From Candidatus Planktophila sulfonica (GTDB taxonomy: Bacteria > Actinomycetota > Actinomycetes > Nanopelagicales > Nanopelagicaceae), in NCBI RefSeq assembly GCF_002288065.1, contig NZ_CP016773.1, forward strand, positions 682,001 to 746,000: DNA of 64,000 nucleotides. The letters are read 5' to 3'. Of the stretch, positions 16,797-27,401 are shown in pieces; the first letter of the stretch is position 1; every line of letters starts with the position of its first letter. The position numbers and the translations under genes are program-made. A model generated the notes under the pieces. The model saw nothing but the letters and a program-made list of their open reading frames with translations, searched no databases and was not told the DNA's origin.

Positions 16797-17734
16797 TACG
16801 CCTCTTCTCTATGTGCGTAGCCGATGGCTTGTTGCAGAGTGGCAAAACCACGAGCTGCAAGAAGATCGCGCAATTCATTCTGAATCTCAATAAGAGCTGA
16901 TGGGTTTCCGAAACTTGCAGTACCAACAGATACTCCTGAAGCACCTGCCAAAATTAGTTCAAGTGCATCCCGGCCTGATGCGACTCCCCCCATTCCAAGA
17001 ATTGGAACTTTAGGAAGAGCAGCATGCACCTGATAGATCGCACGTACTGCAACAGGTTTAATCGCAGGACCAGAAAGTCCGCCTGTCTTGCCACCAAGAT
17101 GTGGTCGCATTGAGTCAATATTAATAACCATCCCTAAGACCGTATTGATAAGCGCTAATCCATCAGCGCCAGCATCGACTACGCCTCGTGCGATTGATGG
17201 TAGATCAGTTACATCAGGTGAAAGTTTCGCGATGATGGGTAAGTCGCCACCAATTGTCTTTCGCACGCCATCGATAACTCGCCTTGAGGCATCAGGGTCA
17301 CACGCAAAGACAAGGCCACGGTTTTCAACGTTCGGGCACGAGATATTTACTTCGACAGCGCTAATGCCTGAAACAGATCGAAGCTTACGAGCGAGAGTTG
17401 AGTACTCTTCTACGGTTTCACCAGCGATTGAAACAATGACTCTTGCTTTCTGCTCCAATAACCAAGGGACATCGTTAGCTAAAAACGAGTCGATACCTGG
17501 GCCTTGCAGACCGATTGAGTTCAACATTCCTGACGGAGTCTCAGCCATACGCGGCGTAGGACGTCCATGGCGCGGCTTGCTCATCACAGACTTGGTGACA
17601 ACAGCACCAATCTGGTTGAGAGGGAAGAATTGAGCTAGTTCTTTACCGCTGCTTGCACAACCACTGGCTGTAAATAACGGAGCTGGAAACCATGCATTTC
17701 CAAGAGTTGTAGACATATCCACTGGAAGCGTCAT
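16796..17734 (-). CDS. pyrD: Dihydroorotate dehydrogenase, catalytic subunit (class 1B)
   Basis: A 312-aa FMN enzyme oxidising dihydroorotate to orotate. Motifs are NPLF-like AWFPAPLFTASGC near the N-terminus, VNISCPNVENRG near residue 135 with the catalytic Cys region, and GMGGVASGRDALELILAGAS for phosphate binding. Together with the adjacent pyrK this indicates the NAD-linked class 1B enzyme, not the membrane quinone-linked class 2 enzyme of mycobacteria. The start at 17734 overlaps the pyrK stop as ATGA; an upstream 25-codon extension is rejected. Confidence 0.93.
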   Translation of the reverse strand: MTLPVDMSTTLGNAWFPAPLFTASGCASSGKELAQFFPLNQIGAVVTKSVMSKPRHGRPTPRMAETPSGMLNSIGLQGPGIDSFLANDVPWLLEQKARVIVSIAGETVEEYSTLARKLRSVSGISAVEVNISCPNVENRGLVFACDPDASRRVIDGVRKTIGGDLPIIAKLSPDVTDLPSIARGVVDAGADGLALINTVLGMVINIDSMRPHLGGKTGGLSGPAIKPVAVRAIYQVHAALPKVPILGMGGVASGRDALELILAGASGVSVGTASFGNPSALIEIQNELRDLLAARGFATLQQAIGYAHREEA

Positions 17735-18579
17735 GCGAGTGCCTCCGGAACTTTGCCGACAAGATCCCAACGAACATTGGCGCCATCCATAACAGGACCA
17801 TCGATACATGATCGCAGCATCGATGTTGTTCCATCGTCATTTTGTACTGGCAATACGCAGGTCATGCAGATACCAACACCGCACGCCATTGATTCTTCAA
17901 CAGCGCATTGATGAATTACTTCGGTGTCAGCGACTAGGGCAGTAATTGCGGAAAGCATCGCCATTGGACCACATGAATAAATAACGTCGATGTTTCGATC
18001 TCTAACAATTTCCAGAAGATTCTCAGTCACGCGCCCGGTTTCACCCATAGATCCGTCTTCTGTATAGATCTTTAGCGAGTTAACAGACCTCTTACCTTCC
18101 ATCGGTGCATAAATCTTTGTACCAACGCTCGCACCCAACAACATGTCAACCTTGCAGCCACGGCCTTTAAGAACATCTGCCAATCCGAAGAGCGGAGCTG
18201 AGCCATAACCACCACCAATAAGAAGGGCGTTGATTGGTTCTGTAGGAATTCCGAATGCGGTTCCAAGGGGTGCAATGATGTCAATCTCTGCTCCTTCTTG
18301 CTGAGAACAGAGCCACTTACTGCCCGAACCATGTGGGGCAACAATTAATTCCATTGTGCCCCCGTATTGGGAATTGTCTGCGACTCGAGAGATAGCGAAT
18401 GCGCGACGCAAAATCATCTTAGATGTATCGCCTCCAACGCGAATGGCAACGAAGTTACCCGGACGACAGCTCTTCACAATATCTCCGACATTGAGAAGAA
18501 TCTGGTGATAGGCACCGATACGTTTATTTGAAACGATGGTTACAACTTGCTGAAGTGCGCTCTTATTTATCGTAGCCAT
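17731..18579 (-). CDS. pyrK: Dihydroorotate dehydrogenase electron-transfer subunit
   Basis: A 282-aa FAD and 2Fe-2S protein that passes electrons from dihydroorotate dehydrogenase to NAD. Residues 30-110 form the FAD-binding barrel (RPGNFVAIRVG), and the NAD-binding region contains LLIGGGYGSAPLF. The iron-sulfur ligands are Cys233, Cys238, Cys241 and Cys258 (C-x4-C-x2-C-x16-C), all present. The start at 18579 overlaps the carB stop by one base (TAATG), and it overlaps pyrD by 4 nt, so subunits are likely made in a coupled way. Confidence 0.94.
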   Translation of the reverse strand: MATINKSALQQVVTIVSNKRIGAYHQILLNVGDIVKSCRPGNFVAIRVGGDTSKMILRRAFAISRVADNSQYGGTMELIVAPHGSGSKWLCSQQEGAEIDIIAPLGTAFGIPTEPINALLIGGGYGSAPLFGLADVLKGRGCKVDMLLGASVGTKIYAPMEGKRSVNSLKIYTEDGSMGETGRVTENLLEIVRDRNIDVIYSCGPMAMLSAITALVADTEVIHQCAVEESMACGVGICMTCVLPVQNDDGTTSMLRSCIDGPVMDGANVRWDLVGKVPEALA

Positions 18580-21500
18580 TAGCGTTTCAACCACTCTTGA
18601 ATTGGCGAAACGCTCAATTCGCCCGCCTGTAAGGCCTTGATTCCTTCGACAGCAGCGCTGAAACCAGCTGTCGTCGTGATGATAGGAATAGAACGCTGAA
18701 CAGCCGCTGTGCGAATAGCCCAGCCATCTGCTCGGGTACCACGACCAACGGGGGTATTGATAACAAGATCAATGTGACCTGCGTTGAGCATTTCGACAAT
18801 TGTCTTCTCACCCATTGGTCCAGTTCCTTGCGAATTCTTTCGGACGACAACAGTCGATACTCCATGTTCTGCAAGATATGAAGCTGTTCCATCGGTTGCA
18901 AGGAGTCTAAATCCGAGCGCCGATAATCCTTGTGCAGGTGCAATCCCGTGCTTCTTATCTTTATCCGCCAGTGAGATAAATACAGTCCCTGACTTAGGAA
19001 GTGGTCCAAAAGAACTTATCTGCGACTTGGCATAAGACTCACCGAATGTCGCTGCAATGCCCATCACCTCACCAGTCGAACGCATCTCAGGTCCAAGTAC
19101 TGCATCGACTCCGCGACCATCTGCTCGTCGGAAGCGGTTCCATGGAAGCACAGCCTCCTTGACGCTAATCCCCTTTGCAACGGCATCGCCTTGTGCTGGA
19201 AGTAGACCTTCTGCGCGCAACTCTGCAATTGTCGAACCAAGAGAGATTCGCGCTGCAGCTTTTGCGAGAGGGACGCCTGTTGCCTTGCTGACGAATGGCA
19301 CGGTGCGCGATGCGCGTGGATTTGCTTCGAGTACATAAAGAACTTGATCAGCCATTGCGAATTGAATATTGATGAGTCCGGAAACCCCAACGCCTTGGGC
19401 AATCTTTAACGTTGCTTCGCGGATCTGCACTCTTTGCGAATCAGAAATCGTCATTGCAGGCAATACACATGCGCTATCGCCAGAGTGAATTCCAGCTTCT
19501 TCAATATGTTCCATGATTCCACCGAGGAAGAGCTCAGTTCCGTCATAAAGTGCATCGACATCAAGTTCGATTGCAGAATCTAGGAATCGATCAACAAGTA
19601 CTGGGTGGTCCGGAGTGATATCTGTAGCGCGCGAAATGAAGCCTGAAAGGGCCTCATCATCGTAAACAATCTCCATGCCGCGACCGCCAAGAACAAAACT
19701 TGGGCGAACCAGAACTGGATAACCAATACGTTGTGCGATGGAGAGAGCTTCCATTTGAGAAGAAGCCATTCCGAATTCCGGTGCTGTCAGTCCTTGATCC
19801 TTAAGAACCTGACCAAATGCACCTCGCTCTTCAGCCAAGTTAATTGCATCAGGGCTTGTTCCAAGAATCGTGACGCCTGCAGCTTTGAGCCCTGCAGCTA
19901 AACCAAGCGGCGTCTGCCCACCCAGTTGTGTGATGACACCAAGCACTGGACCAGCCTGTGATTCGGCATGAACAATTTCAAGAACATCTTCAAGGGTAAG
20001 CGGCTCGAAGTAGAGGCGATCTGAAGTGTCGTAGTCAGTCGACACTGTCTCTGGGTTGCAGTTAATCATGATGGTTTCATAATCTGCAGCACGTAAGGTG
20101 AAGGAGGCGTGAACGCACGAATAATCGAATTCAATTCCCTGACCGATTCGGTTAGGACCACTGCCAAGGATTATGACGGCAGGCTTTGTTCGTGGACGAA
20201 CTTCCGTCTCTTCCTCATAGCTTGAGTAATGGTATGGAGTAAAGGCCTCGAACTCTGCCGCACATGTATCAACCGTCTTGTATACAGGACGAAGATTTAC
20301 TTGATGGCGCACTTTGCGGACATCTGCCTCAGCCATTCCGCGAACAGTTGCAATCTGAGCATCTGAGAACCCAGTCGATTTTGCTAACTTCAAAAGATCA
20401 AAAGTGAGTTCGCCTGGTTCACCAATAGTTCGCGCTACATCGTTAATGATTTCGATTTGGCGCAAATACCAACGATCTATCTTGGTTGAGGCGAAAACTT
20501 CATCCATCGTTGCACCCAACCAGAGTGCGCGTTGAACTTGCTGAAGTCGATATTCAGTCGGCATCTTCATCGACTCGAGAAGGCTGGACTTTTCGTCTGT
20601 TGAACGTGCATCCGTAAAGGTGAAAATTGCTTCCTTACGTTCTAGTGAACGTAGTGCCTTCATAAGAGCTTCAGGGAATGAGCGTCCGATGGCCATCGCC
20701 TCGCCAACGCTCTTCATCGTGGTCGTTAAGCGTGGATCTGCATCCTGGAACTTTTCAAAGGCAAAACGTGGAGCTTTCACAACGATGTAATCGAGTGTTG
20801 GCTCGAATGATGCTGGAGTTACCTGCGTGATGTCATTCTTAATCTCATCGAGGGTATAACCGATTGCTAGTTTGGTTGCAATCTTGGCGATGGGGAAACC
20901 TGTCGCCTTTGAAGCAAGTGCACTCGATCGAGATACGCGTGGATTCATTTCGATGACGATGATGCGACCCGTGTCAGGGTTAACTGCGAATTGGATATTA
21001 CATCCACCCGTATCGACACCGACTTCACGAATGATTGAGATCGATAGATCGCGAAGCTTCTGGTACTCAACATCAGTCAAAGTCAGAGCTGGGGCGACAG
21101 TGATCGAATCTCCGGTGTGAACACCCATGGGATCGATATTCTCGATACTACAGACGATAACAACGTTATCGACCTTGTCGCGCATTACTTCAAGTTCGTA
21201 CTCTTTCCAACCAATGATTGACTCTTCGATGAGAACTTCAGAAGTTGGGCTATGTCGAAGACCAGCACCGGCAATCTGACGAAGTGTTTCCTCATCAAAG
21301 GCAATACCTGAACCAAGTCCGCCCATGGTGAAAGATGGACGAATAACCGCCGGATAGCCAAGTTGCCCAACTGCGCCCATGACATCATCCATTGTGTGAC
21401 AAATAATGGAACGAGCTGATTCTCCCCCGACCTTTTCAACAATAGCTCTAAATAGCTCTCGGTTCTCGCCTCTTTCGATAGCCGCCACATCAGCGCCAAT

Positions 21501-21845
21501 CAATTTCACGTTGTACTTATCAAGTGTTCCGGCTTCGAAGAGTCCTATCGCAGCATTGAGTGCGGTCTGACCACCAAGCGTTGCAAGAACAGCATCTGGA
21601 CGTTCTTTGGCAATGATGCGTTCGATGAATTCAGGGGTAATCGGTTCGATATAGGTTGCATCCGCAAATTCAGGATCCGTCATGATTGTTGCAGGGTTTG
21701 AGTTAACCAAAATGACACGGATGCCTTCGGCTCGAAGAACTCGACAAGCTTGTGTGCCTGAGTAATCGAATTCGCACGCTTGACCAATCACAATCGGGCC
21801 TGAACCAATAACGAGAACGCTCTTAATCGAAGTATCGCGTGCCAT
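18579..21845 (-). CDS. carB: Carbamoyl-phosphate synthase large subunit
   Basis: A 1088-aa enzyme with the usual duplicated ATP-grasp architecture, making carbamoyl phosphate from ammonia, bicarbonate and two ATP. Each half begins with a GSGP motif ([20 protein letters not shown] at the start; [20 protein letters not shown] near residue 560). The last 130 or so residues form the MGS-like allosteric domain. It overlaps carA and pyrK by one base each. As the only carAB pair seen here it probably serves both pyrimidine and arginine synthesis. Confidence 0.97.
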   Translation of the reverse strand: MARDTSIKSVLVIGSGPIVIGQACEFDYSGTQACRVLRAEGIRVILVNSNPATIMTDPEFADATYIEPITPEFIERIIAKERPDAVLATLGGQTALNAAIGLFEAGTLDKYNVKLIGADVAAIERGENRELFRAIVEKVGGESARSIICHTMDDVMGAVGQLGYPAVIRPSFTMGGLGSGIAFDEETLRQIAGAGLRHSPTSEVLIEESIIGWKEYELEVMRDKVDNVVIVCSIENIDPMGVHTGDSITVAPALTLTDVEYQKLRDLSISIIREVGVDTGGCNIQFAVNPDTGRIIVIEMNPRVSRSSALASKATGFPIAKIATKLAIGYTLDEIKNDITQVTPASFEPTLDYIVVKAPRFAFEKFQDADPRLTTTMKSVGEAMAIGRSFPEALMKALRSLERKEAIFTFTDARSTDEKSSLLESMKMPTEYRLQQVQRALWLGATMDEVFASTKIDRWYLRQIEIINDVARTIGEPGELTFDLLKLAKSTGFSDAQIATVRGMAEADVRKVRHQVNLRPVYKTVDTCAAEFEAFTPYHYSSYEEETEVRPRTKPAVIILGSGPNRIGQGIEFDYSCVHASFTLRAADYETIMINCNPETVSTDYDTSDRLYFEPLTLEDVLEIVHAESQAGPVLGVITQLGGQTPLGLAAGLKAAGVTILGTSPDAINLAEERGAFGQVLKDQGLTAPEFGMASSQMEALSIAQRIGYPVLVRPSFVLGGRGMEIVYDDEALSGFISRATDITPDHPVLVDRFLDSAIELDVDALYDGTELFLGGIMEHIEEAGIHSGDSACVLPAMTISDSQRVQIREATLKIAQGVGVSGLINIQFAMADQVLYVLEANPRASRTVPFVSKATGVPLAKAAARISLGSTIAELRAEGLLPAQGDAVAKGISVKEAVLPWNRFRRADGRGVDAVLGPEMRSTGEVMGIAATFGESYAKSQISSFGPLPKSGTVFISLADKDKKHGIAPAQGLSALGFRLLATDGTASYLAEHGVSTVVVRKNSQGTGPMGEKTIVEMLNAGHIDLVINTPVGRGTRADGWAIRTAAVQRSIPIITTTAGFSAAVEGIKALQAGELSVSPIQEWLKR

Positions 21846-22972
21846 TAAAGAGCCTCAACTTTTCTTGGATAAGCAACCATGAGGTCAACGAAGCGATCGA
21901 AGAGATAAGCGGCATCATGAGGACCGGCTGCCGCTTCTGGGTGATACTGAACGCTGAAAGCGCCGCGTTCTGTGAGTTCTAGACCTTCAACAACTCCGTC
22001 ATTAAGCGATACGTGCGTCACCTGGCCGGGGCCATAAACAGTCGAGAATCCTGAATCGGTTGGAGCTTGGAGCGCAAACCCATGATTATGCGCAGTGATT
22101 TCCACTTTTCCGGTCTTGCGATCCAAAACAGGTTGATTGATTCCACGATGACCGAATTGCAATTTATAGGTTTCGAAACCAAGAGCGCGACCAAGAATTT
22201 GGTGGCCGAAGCAGATACCAAAGACTGGAATCTCTTCACCGAGAACTTCACGTACCAAATCAATGGTCTCGGTCATCGTTGCTGGATCTCCGGGACCGTT
22301 AGAGAGAAATACACCATCCGGATTTATAGCTTGGATATCTGCAAATGATGAGTTGTATGGCATGACATGAACTTCAATCCCACGTTCAGCCATGGCACGA
22401 GGTGTTGCGCCTTTGATACCTAGATCAAGTGCTGCAACGGTAAATTTCTTTTCACCGATTGCTGGAACTACATAAGTTGTGTCCGTAGAAACATCATCAC
22501 TCAAGTAAGCGCCGCTCATTGCCTGTTGCTTACGAACCTCTATAACCATCTCTTCGCGAGATAGTTCAAGACCTGAGAAGATGCCTACGCGCATTGCGCC
22601 TCGATCGCGTAAATGGCGAGTAATTGCTCGAGTATCAACGCCTTGAATTCCAACAATGCCCTGGCTAATCAATTCAGCCTCTAAGTCATTCTCGCTTCGC
22701 CAATTGCTTGTCAGCGTCGAAGGGTTTCGTACGACGAAACCAGCAACCCAATACTTCTTAGATTCATTGTCATAGGCATTGACGCCGGTATTGCCGATAT
22801 GGGGCGCAGTCATCACAACAACTTGCTTGTGATACGAAGGATCCGTCAGAGTCTCTTGATATCCCGTCATTCCTGTCTGAAAGACGGCCTCACCAAAAGT
22901 TTTACCGGTAGCTGCCCATGATGTTCCCTCGAAGATTCGGCCATCATCGAGTACGAAGAAAGCTTTACTCAT
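21845..22972 (-). CDS. carA: Carbamoyl-phosphate synthase small subunit (glutaminase)
   Basis: A 375-aa subunit that releases ammonia from glutamine for CarB. The N-terminal domain ([25 protein letters not shown]) is followed by a class-I amidotransferase domain with VFGICFGHQ carrying the nucleophilic Cys near residue 250 and the VQYHPEA box with the catalytic His. Its ATG overlaps pyrC by 4 nt, and it shares one base with carB. Confidence 0.97.
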   Translation of the reverse strand: MSKAFFVLDDGRIFEGTSWAATGKTFGEAVFQTGMTGYQETLTDPSYHKQVVVMTAPHIGNTGVNAYDNESKKYWVAGFVVRNPSTLTSNWRSENDLEAELISQGIVGIQGVDTRAITRHLRDRGAMRVGIFSGLELSREEMVIEVRKQQAMSGAYLSDDVSTDTTYVVPAIGEKKFTVAALDLGIKGATPRAMAERGIEVHVMPYNSSFADIQAINPDGVFLSNGPGDPATMTETIDLVREVLGEEIPVFGICFGHQILGRALGFETYKLQFGHRGINQPVLDRKTGKVEITAHNHGFALQAPTDSGFSTVYGPGQVTHVSLNDGVVEGLELTERGAFSVQYHPEAAAGPHDAAYLFDRFVDLMVAYPRKVEAL

Positions 22973-24255
22973 GAACGACCCCCTTCAAAAACAACCTCAC
23001 CGTTAAAGATTGTTGCGACAATCTGGCCTGGCAGCTCCATGCCATGGAACGGAGTATTGCGACTTCTTGAGGCTACTAGGTCTCTATCGACCCTGAACAG
23101 TGAGGTTGGGTCCATCACAGCAATGTGCGCAGGCGCACCTACCTTGAGCTCTTGGCCATGGTTTTCATAAAGGCCGATTCGCGCTGGCGCATAGCTCATG
23201 CGTTCGGCCACTGTCGCCCAATTGATGAGACCTGTCTCGACCATGGTCTTGTTCACAATACTGAGCGCCGTCTCGAGGCCAAGCATTCCGAAGGATGCTT
23301 CTTGCCATTCGCACTCCTTGGTCTCTGCAGGATGCGGTGCGTGATCCGTTGCAACAATATCGATAGTTCCATCGGCAAGAGCTTCACGAAGTGCCATCAC
23401 ATCTGCTTCAGTGCGAAGAGGTGGATTTACTTTAAATACCGGATCGTAGCTGCGTGCAAGTTCATCGGTAAGAAGTAAATGATGCGGAGTAACTTCTGCA
23501 GTCACGTTTATGCCACGAGCTTTCGCCCAACGGATAATCTCAACACCGCCGGCTGTAGTTAAGTGGCAAATATGTAAGCGAGCTTGAACGTGATCTGCAA
23601 GAAGAACGTCGCGGGCGATAATTGCTTCTTCAGCAATTGCTGGCCATCCCTTGAGGCCAAGTTGCGATGAAACAATTCCCTCGTTCATCTGTGAACCTTG
23701 GGTCAGACGTGGTTCTTGCGCATGTTGTGCTATCACGCCATTGAACTTCTTCACATATTCAAGAGCGCGACGCATCACCAGAGGATCAAAGACGCAATGT
23801 CCATCATCACTGAAAACTCGAACGCGGGCAACAGAGTCAGCCATTGCTCCGATCTCGGCTAAATGTTCGCCTTCCAGTCCGCGAGTGACAGCTCCAATAG
23901 GAAAGACATCAAGCAAACCTGTTGATTGACCGAGGCGGTAAACCTGTTCCACAACTCCAGCGGTATCTGCAACAGGTGAAGTGTTTGCCATGGCGCTCAG
24001 CGCGGTAAATCCACCCTTAACGCCAGCTTGCGATCCGGATTCCACAGTTTCAGCATCTTCCTTACCTGGCTCACGTAAGTGAGTATGTAGATCTACAAGA
24101 CCTGGAAGTACAACTGATTTCGAAGCATCGATGATCCGAGCATCGCTTGATTCAATCTTTGGTGAAATCTCAGCGATCTTTCCATCCTTGATAAGAAGAT
24201 CAGATTTCTTTCCATCTGGCAGCGTGCCTCCCGAGATGAGAATTGTTGAACTCAT
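22969..24255 (-). CDS. pyrC: Dihydroorotase
   Basis: A 428-aa zinc amidohydrolase (class I type) closing carbamoyl aspartate to dihydroorotate. [10 protein letters not shown] near residues 55-65 carries metal-binding His residues, [18 protein letters not shown] is another metal site, and [15 protein letters not shown] near residue 305 holds the catalytic Asp. The gene overlaps pyrB and carA by 4 nt (ATGA), as in an operon with translational coupling. Confidence 0.96.
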   Translation of the reverse strand: MSSTILISGGTLPDGKKSDLLIKDGKIAEISPKIESSDARIIDASKSVVLPGLVDLHTHLREPGKEDAETVESGSQAGVKGGFTALSAMANTSPVADTAGVVEQVYRLGQSTGLLDVFPIGAVTRGLEGEHLAEIGAMADSVARVRVFSDDGHCVFDPLVMRRALEYVKKFNGVIAQHAQEPRLTQGSQMNEGIVSSQLGLKGWPAIAEEAIIARDVLLADHVQARLHICHLTTAGGVEIIRWAKARGINVTAEVTPHHLLLTDELARSYDPVFKVNPPLRTEADVMALREALADGTIDIVATDHAPHPAETKECEWQEASFGMLGLETALSIVNKTMVETGLINWATVAERMSYAPARIGLYENHGQELKVGAPAHIAVMDPTSLFRVDRDLVASRSRNTPFHGMELPGQIVATIFNGEVVFEGGRS

Positions 24256-25199
24256 TCTGATGCTCCAATCTCTTGAGACCCTGCGAGAAGTAGATAAAGA
24301 ATTGCCATTCTGACGCTGACACCGTTGGTTACCTGCTCGAGAATTACCGAACGGGCGCTATCGGCGCTATCGGCTGTGATCTCAAGGCCACGGTTCATCG
24401 GTCCTGGGTGCATCACGATTGCAGTGGGTTTCATCTTCTTGAGACGATCCTTATTGAGTCCGAAGTAGCGCGAATATTCGCGAGCATTTGGGAAGAAGAG
24501 TTCTGTCATTCGCTCCATCTGAATTCGAAGCATCATTACGGCATCCACTGATTCGATAATTGAATCGAAGTCGTAAGAAACCTTCACCGGCCATGACTCG
24601 ACTCCGACCGGAAGAAGTGTTGGCGGAGCGACGAGTGTTACCTGTGCGCCAAGCTTTGTTAGCAAGAGGACATTTGAACGCGCAACGCGTGAGTGCAGAA
24701 CATCACCCACGATGGCAACATGTAAACCAGTAAGGTCGTCTCCCCCATGCGCCAAGTGTCTACGAATCGTGAAGGCGTCGAGCAACGCTTGACTTGGGTG
24801 TTCGTGCGTTCCATCGCCTGCATTCACGACAGACCCAGTCATCCATTGACTGTCTGCTAGGCGCTGTGCGGCGCCAGATGCGCTATGACGAATGATTACT
24901 GCGTCTGCTCCCATAGCTTGCAAAGTTTGCGCAGTGTCTTTCAGGGATTCACCTTTACTGACACTCGATCCCTTTGCAGAGAAGTTAATGACATCTGCAG
25001 ACAATCTCTTTGCCGCTGCTTCAAAAGAGATGCGAGTACGAGTCGAATCTTCAGCAAATAAATTTACAATCGTGCGACCTCGAAGAGTCGGCAACTTCTT
25101 CATTGGCCCATCAGAAACTCTTGCGAGTTCTTCTGCTGTATTGAGAATTTGAAGTGCTTCGACTTTACTGAGATCTGAGATCGAGAGAAGATGGCGCAT
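24252..25199 (-). CDS. pyrB: Aspartate carbamoyltransferase catalytic subunit
   Basis: A 315-aa enzyme joining carbamoyl phosphate and aspartate. The carbamoyl-phosphate loop [17 protein letters not shown] is near residue 50, [12 protein letters not shown] near residue 135, and [12 protein letters not shown] near residue 265. No regulatory pyrI gene is present, consistent with the actinobacterial type. It begins within the pyrR stop codon (TAATG). Confidence 0.97.
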   Translation of the reverse strand: MRHLLSISDLSKVEALQILNTAEELARVSDGPMKKLPTLRGRTIVNLFAEDSTRTRISFEAAAKRLSADVINFSAKGSSVSKGESLKDTAQTLQAMGADAVIIRHSASGAAQRLADSQWMTGSVVNAGDGTHEHPSQALLDAFTIRRHLAHGGDDLTGLHVAIVGDVLHSRVARSNVLLLTKLGAQVTLVAPPTLLPVGVESWPVKVSYDFDSIIESVDAVMMLRIQMERMTELFFPNAREYSRYFGLNKDRLKKMKPTAIVMHPGPMNRGLEITADSADSARSVILEQVTNGVSVRMAILYLLLAGSQEIGASE

Positions 25200-25732
25200 T
25201 ACTTGCCTCCTTCTTCGAGTGAGACAGCATCTACGCCATCGAGTTCAGTGAATTGAACTTTGATGATCTGCGTTGGCGAGGTAGGAAGATTCTTGCCGAC
25301 GTAATCAGCCTTGATCGGAAGTTGTCTATGTCCACGATCTACCAGAACAGCTAACTGGACTGTCTTTGGGCGACCAATTTCACCGAGTGCATCGAGGGCG
25401 GCACGGATTGTTCGGCCAGAGAAGAGAACATCATCAATCAAGATGATGTTGCGATCTTCGACTCCAAGTGAAGGAATAGTTGTGGGCATCAGGGCTCTTG
25501 GTGGGCGCATGCGGAGATCATCACGATGCAAAGTGATATCTAAGGTTCCGGATTGAACCGGCTTCCCTTCGATAGCTTCTATATTGGCAGCGATGCGAGC
25601 GGCGAGATGAGCTCCTCGTGTAGGAATTCCTAGAAGAGTGATTGAGTCCGAACCAGAGTTACGTTCGAGGATCTCGTGGGAAATACGGGTAATAGCGCGT
25701 GCCATATCTGGCGCCGGCAGGGCAAGGCTCAT
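25199..25732 (-). CDS. pyrR: PyrR pyrimidine operon regulator / uracil phosphoribosyltransferase
   Basis: A 177-aa RNA-binding regulator that senses UMP/UTP and has uracil phosphoribosyltransferase activity in many species. The PRPP-binding motif [17 protein letters not shown] is near residue 95-110, and the N-terminal region ([10 protein letters not shown]) is typical. The ATG at 25732 has an AAGGAG Shine-Dalgarno; a longer frame to 25804 would run through the leader and is rejected. It is the first gene of the pyr operon and its mRNA leader carries a PyrR-binding loop. Confidence 0.95.
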   Translation of the reverse strand: MSLALPAPDMARAITRISHEILERNSGSDSITLLGIPTRGAHLAARIAANIEAIEGKPVQSGTLDITLHRDDLRMRPPRALMPTTIPSLGVEDRNIILIDDVLFSGRTIRAALDALGEIGRPKTVQLAVLVDRGHRQLPIKADYVGKNLPTSPTQIIKVQFTELDGVDAVSLEEGGK

Positions 25733-25738
25733 GTAAAT

Positions 25739-25773
25739 CTCCTTCCCCGCCTCGCAGAGCGGGTCGTTAAAGG
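25739..25773 (-). promoter_or_regulatory. PyrR-binding RNA hairpin hiding the pyrR Shine-Dalgarno
   Basis: In minus sense, 25773 to 25739 reads CCTT, then a short spacer, then CCCGC, a loop TCTGCGAG, GCGGG, and AAGGAG. The inner CCCGC/GCGGG stem and the outer CCTT/AAGG pairing place the Shine-Dalgarno AAGGAG (25744-25739) inside the structure. The CTGCGAGG segment matches the CNGNGAGG core of PyrR-binding loops. The layout resembles the mycobacterial pyr leader, where PyrR represses translation. No intrinsic terminator is present, so attenuation by transcription termination is unlikely. Confidence 0.75.
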
Positions 25774-25784
25774 ATGTTGGCGGG

Positions 25785-25793
25785 AGTTTAGCA
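25785..25793 (-). promoter_or_regulatory. Extended -10 promoter of the pyr operon
   Basis: In minus sense the sequence is TGC followed by TAAACT (25793 to 25785), an extended -10 box. A transcript starting about 7 nt downstream would begin near 25778, giving a leader of about 45 nt that consists almost wholly of the PyrR hairpin. No good -35 is visible. Confidence 0.45.
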
Positions 25794-25845
25794 CTTAAGT
25801 TCACCGGCCTGTGGATAGGCGAAGTAGGCGTGGCAGTAGCTCACA

Positions 25846-25851
25846 TACCGT
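25846..25851 (+). promoter_or_regulatory. -10 element of the BldD-like gene
   Basis: TACCGT (25846-25851) lies 6 nt before the ATG at 25858 and no Shine-Dalgarno is present. This matches the leaderless spacing seen at many genes in the window. Confidence 0.4.
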
Positions 25852-25857
25852 CACGCC

Positions 25858-26358
25858 ATGAATACACAGGTCACCATCCAAGAAGTCTCATCCAAGTTAC
25901 GTGCCATTAGAACGGCTAAATCGCTCTCATTGAGCGATGTCGAGGTTTTGAGCCAGGGCGCACTTAAAGCGGTCGTATTGGGTTCTTATGAAAGAGGAGC
26001 CAGAACACTGAGCGTCAAGCGTGCCATCGCAATTGCAGAGCTATACCAAGTTCCGGTCTCTCAGCTATTCACTGATGAGAAACCCATCGAGTTGGTGACT
26101 TCTGGAAAGACCGTCATAGATCTTCGCGCTATCAATAGGCGAGCCCATGACTCTTCGCATCCTTCACACCATCGTTATCAATTGCTGGCCCGCGTAGCGC
26201 AGCGAATTGTCCGCTCTCGACAAGATTGGAATGGCGAAGTACTTTCTCTACGTCAGAGCGATCTAGAAACTATTGGAATCCTCTTTGACGAGCCAATTTC
26301 AGAAGTACTGAATTGGCTGGAAGATGAACGAATTCTTCTCAAGAAACGAGACGGTTAA
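25858..26358 (+). CDS. bldD: BldD-family transcriptional regulator with c-di-GMP motif
   Basis: A 166-aa DNA-binding protein. Residues 10-70 are an XRE-type helix-turn-helix (SKLRAIRTAKSLSLSDVE, VLGSYERGARTLSV) very close to Streptomyces BldD. The C-terminal domain holds R121-Q-D123, eight residues, then R132-Q-S-D135, which fits the BldD cyclic-di-GMP signature RxD-x8-RxxD. Streptomyces BldD represses developmental genes when dimerised by c-di-GMP. It lies between pyrR (divergent) and nusB (convergent, 4-nt overlap), the same place as in Streptomyces. Its targets here are unknown. Confidence 0.88.
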   Translation: MNTQVTIQEVSSKLRAIRTAKSLSLSDVEVLSQGALKAVVLGSYERGARTLSVKRAIAIAELYQVPVSQLFTDEKPIELVTSGKTVIDLRAINRRAHDSSHPSHHRYQLLARVAQRIVRSRQDWNGEVLSLRQSDLETIGILFDEPISEVLNWLEDERILLKKRDG

Positions 26359-26777
26359 ATTGCAATGCTTTCCTTGATTGAAGAGATGCGACCTAGGACG
26401 CCGTGGATATACCCGGCAGATTCATCGGTTGAAAGTTCTTTTGCAAGAGTGAGAGCTTCATCAATCGCGATTCCATCATCGAGATCAGAACTCCACACAA
26501 TCTCATAAATTCCCAGACGCAATATATTTCTATCGACTGCTGGAAGACGATCCATATCCCAGCCTTGGGCATAAGTAGCAATGAGCTCATCAATCTTGCG
26601 CTTGTTATCTGTTACGCCAGCAATTAGCGTCTTGGTGAATTCACGGATTGGACGTGCATCCGGACCTTCTTCAACAACATCGCGAAGAGTAAGGAGTTCA
26701 GCAGCCGAAGCGCCGCGAATATCAGCCTCGTAGAGTAAATCTAGAGTCTGTTTGCGAGCTTTACTGCGTGCTGACAC
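26355..26777 (-). CDS. nusB: Transcription antitermination factor NusB
   Basis: A 140-aa all-helical RNA-binding protein of the rRNA antitermination complex. It shows SARSKARKQTLDLLYEADIRG at the N-terminus and the core VDRNILRLGIYEIVWSSDL followed by AIDEALTLAKEL. The start is GTG overlapping the efp stop by one base (TAGTG), so the two are coupled. Its 3' end overlaps the convergent bldD by 4 nt. Confidence 0.95.
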   Translation of the reverse strand: MSARSKARKQTLDLLYEADIRGASAAELLTLRDVVEEGPDARPIREFTKTLIAGVTDNKRKIDELIATYAQGWDMDRLPAVDRNILRLGIYEIVWSSDLDDGIAIDEALTLAKELSTDESAGYIHGVLGRISSIKESIAI

Positions 26778-27337
26778 TAGTTGGCGCGACCCTGGTAAGA
26801 GCCATCGCGAGTATCAACAAGAACGATTTCATCCTGCTTGATAAAGAGTGGCACTTGAATCTGAATACCAGTTTCAACTGTTGCAGGCTTCGTTCCACCA
26901 GATGAACGGTCACCCTGAAGTCCTGGCTCTGTGTAAGTAATCTTGAGTGGAACTGATGCAGGAAGATCGATGTAGAGCGGATTTCCCTCGTGAATTGCAA
27001 CGATGGCTTCAGTGTTTTCGAGCATGTAATTCGCTGCATCTCCGACAGTTGCTTCTGAAATTGTCATCTGATCGAAGTTAACGTTATCCATGAAGACGAA
27101 GTCGTCGCCTTCCTTGTAGAGGAAGTTCATTTCGCGCTTTTCAAGGATTGCGATTTCAACCTTGACGCCTGCGTTGAAAGTCTTATCTACTACCTTGCCG
27201 GTCATTACCTGCTTGAGCTTGGTACGTACGAAAGCAGGACCCTTACCTGGCTTTACGTGTTGGAATTCAACGACTGTCCATAACTGACCTTCGATGTCGA
27301 GGGTCATGCCATTCTTGAGATCGTTTGTTGTTGCCAC
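26777..27337 (-). CDS. efp: Elongation factor P
   Basis: A 186-aa three-domain translation factor that relieves ribosome stalling at proline runs. The tip loop reads PGKGPAF with Lys32 as the residue reaching the peptidyl-transferase centre. This unmodified-type PGKGPAF loop is usual in actinobacteria. The start is GTG at 27337 with a GGAG Shine-Dalgarno about 6 nt upstream. It precedes nusB in the same order as in Streptomyces. Confidence 0.96.
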   Translation of the reverse strand: MATTNDLKNGMTLDIEGQLWTVVEFQHVKPGKGPAFVRTKLKQVMTGKVVDKTFNAGVKVEIAILEKREMNFLYKEGDDFVFMDNVNFDQMTISEATVGDAANYMLENTEAIVAIHEGNPLYIDLPASVPLKITYTEPGLQGDRSSGGTKPATVETGIQIQVPLFIKQDEIVLVDTRDGSYQGRAN

Positions 27338-27401
27338 GGTAACTCCAGTTCATGCCTTCGCCTATCGAAGGTCAATAGAGAACGGAGTTTACAGTATGAA
27401 A

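Noticed and set aside
17735-17809. Longer start for pyrD
   Set aside because: The extension lies inside pyrK in another frame, and the ATGA overlap at 17734 is the typical arrangement of this operon.
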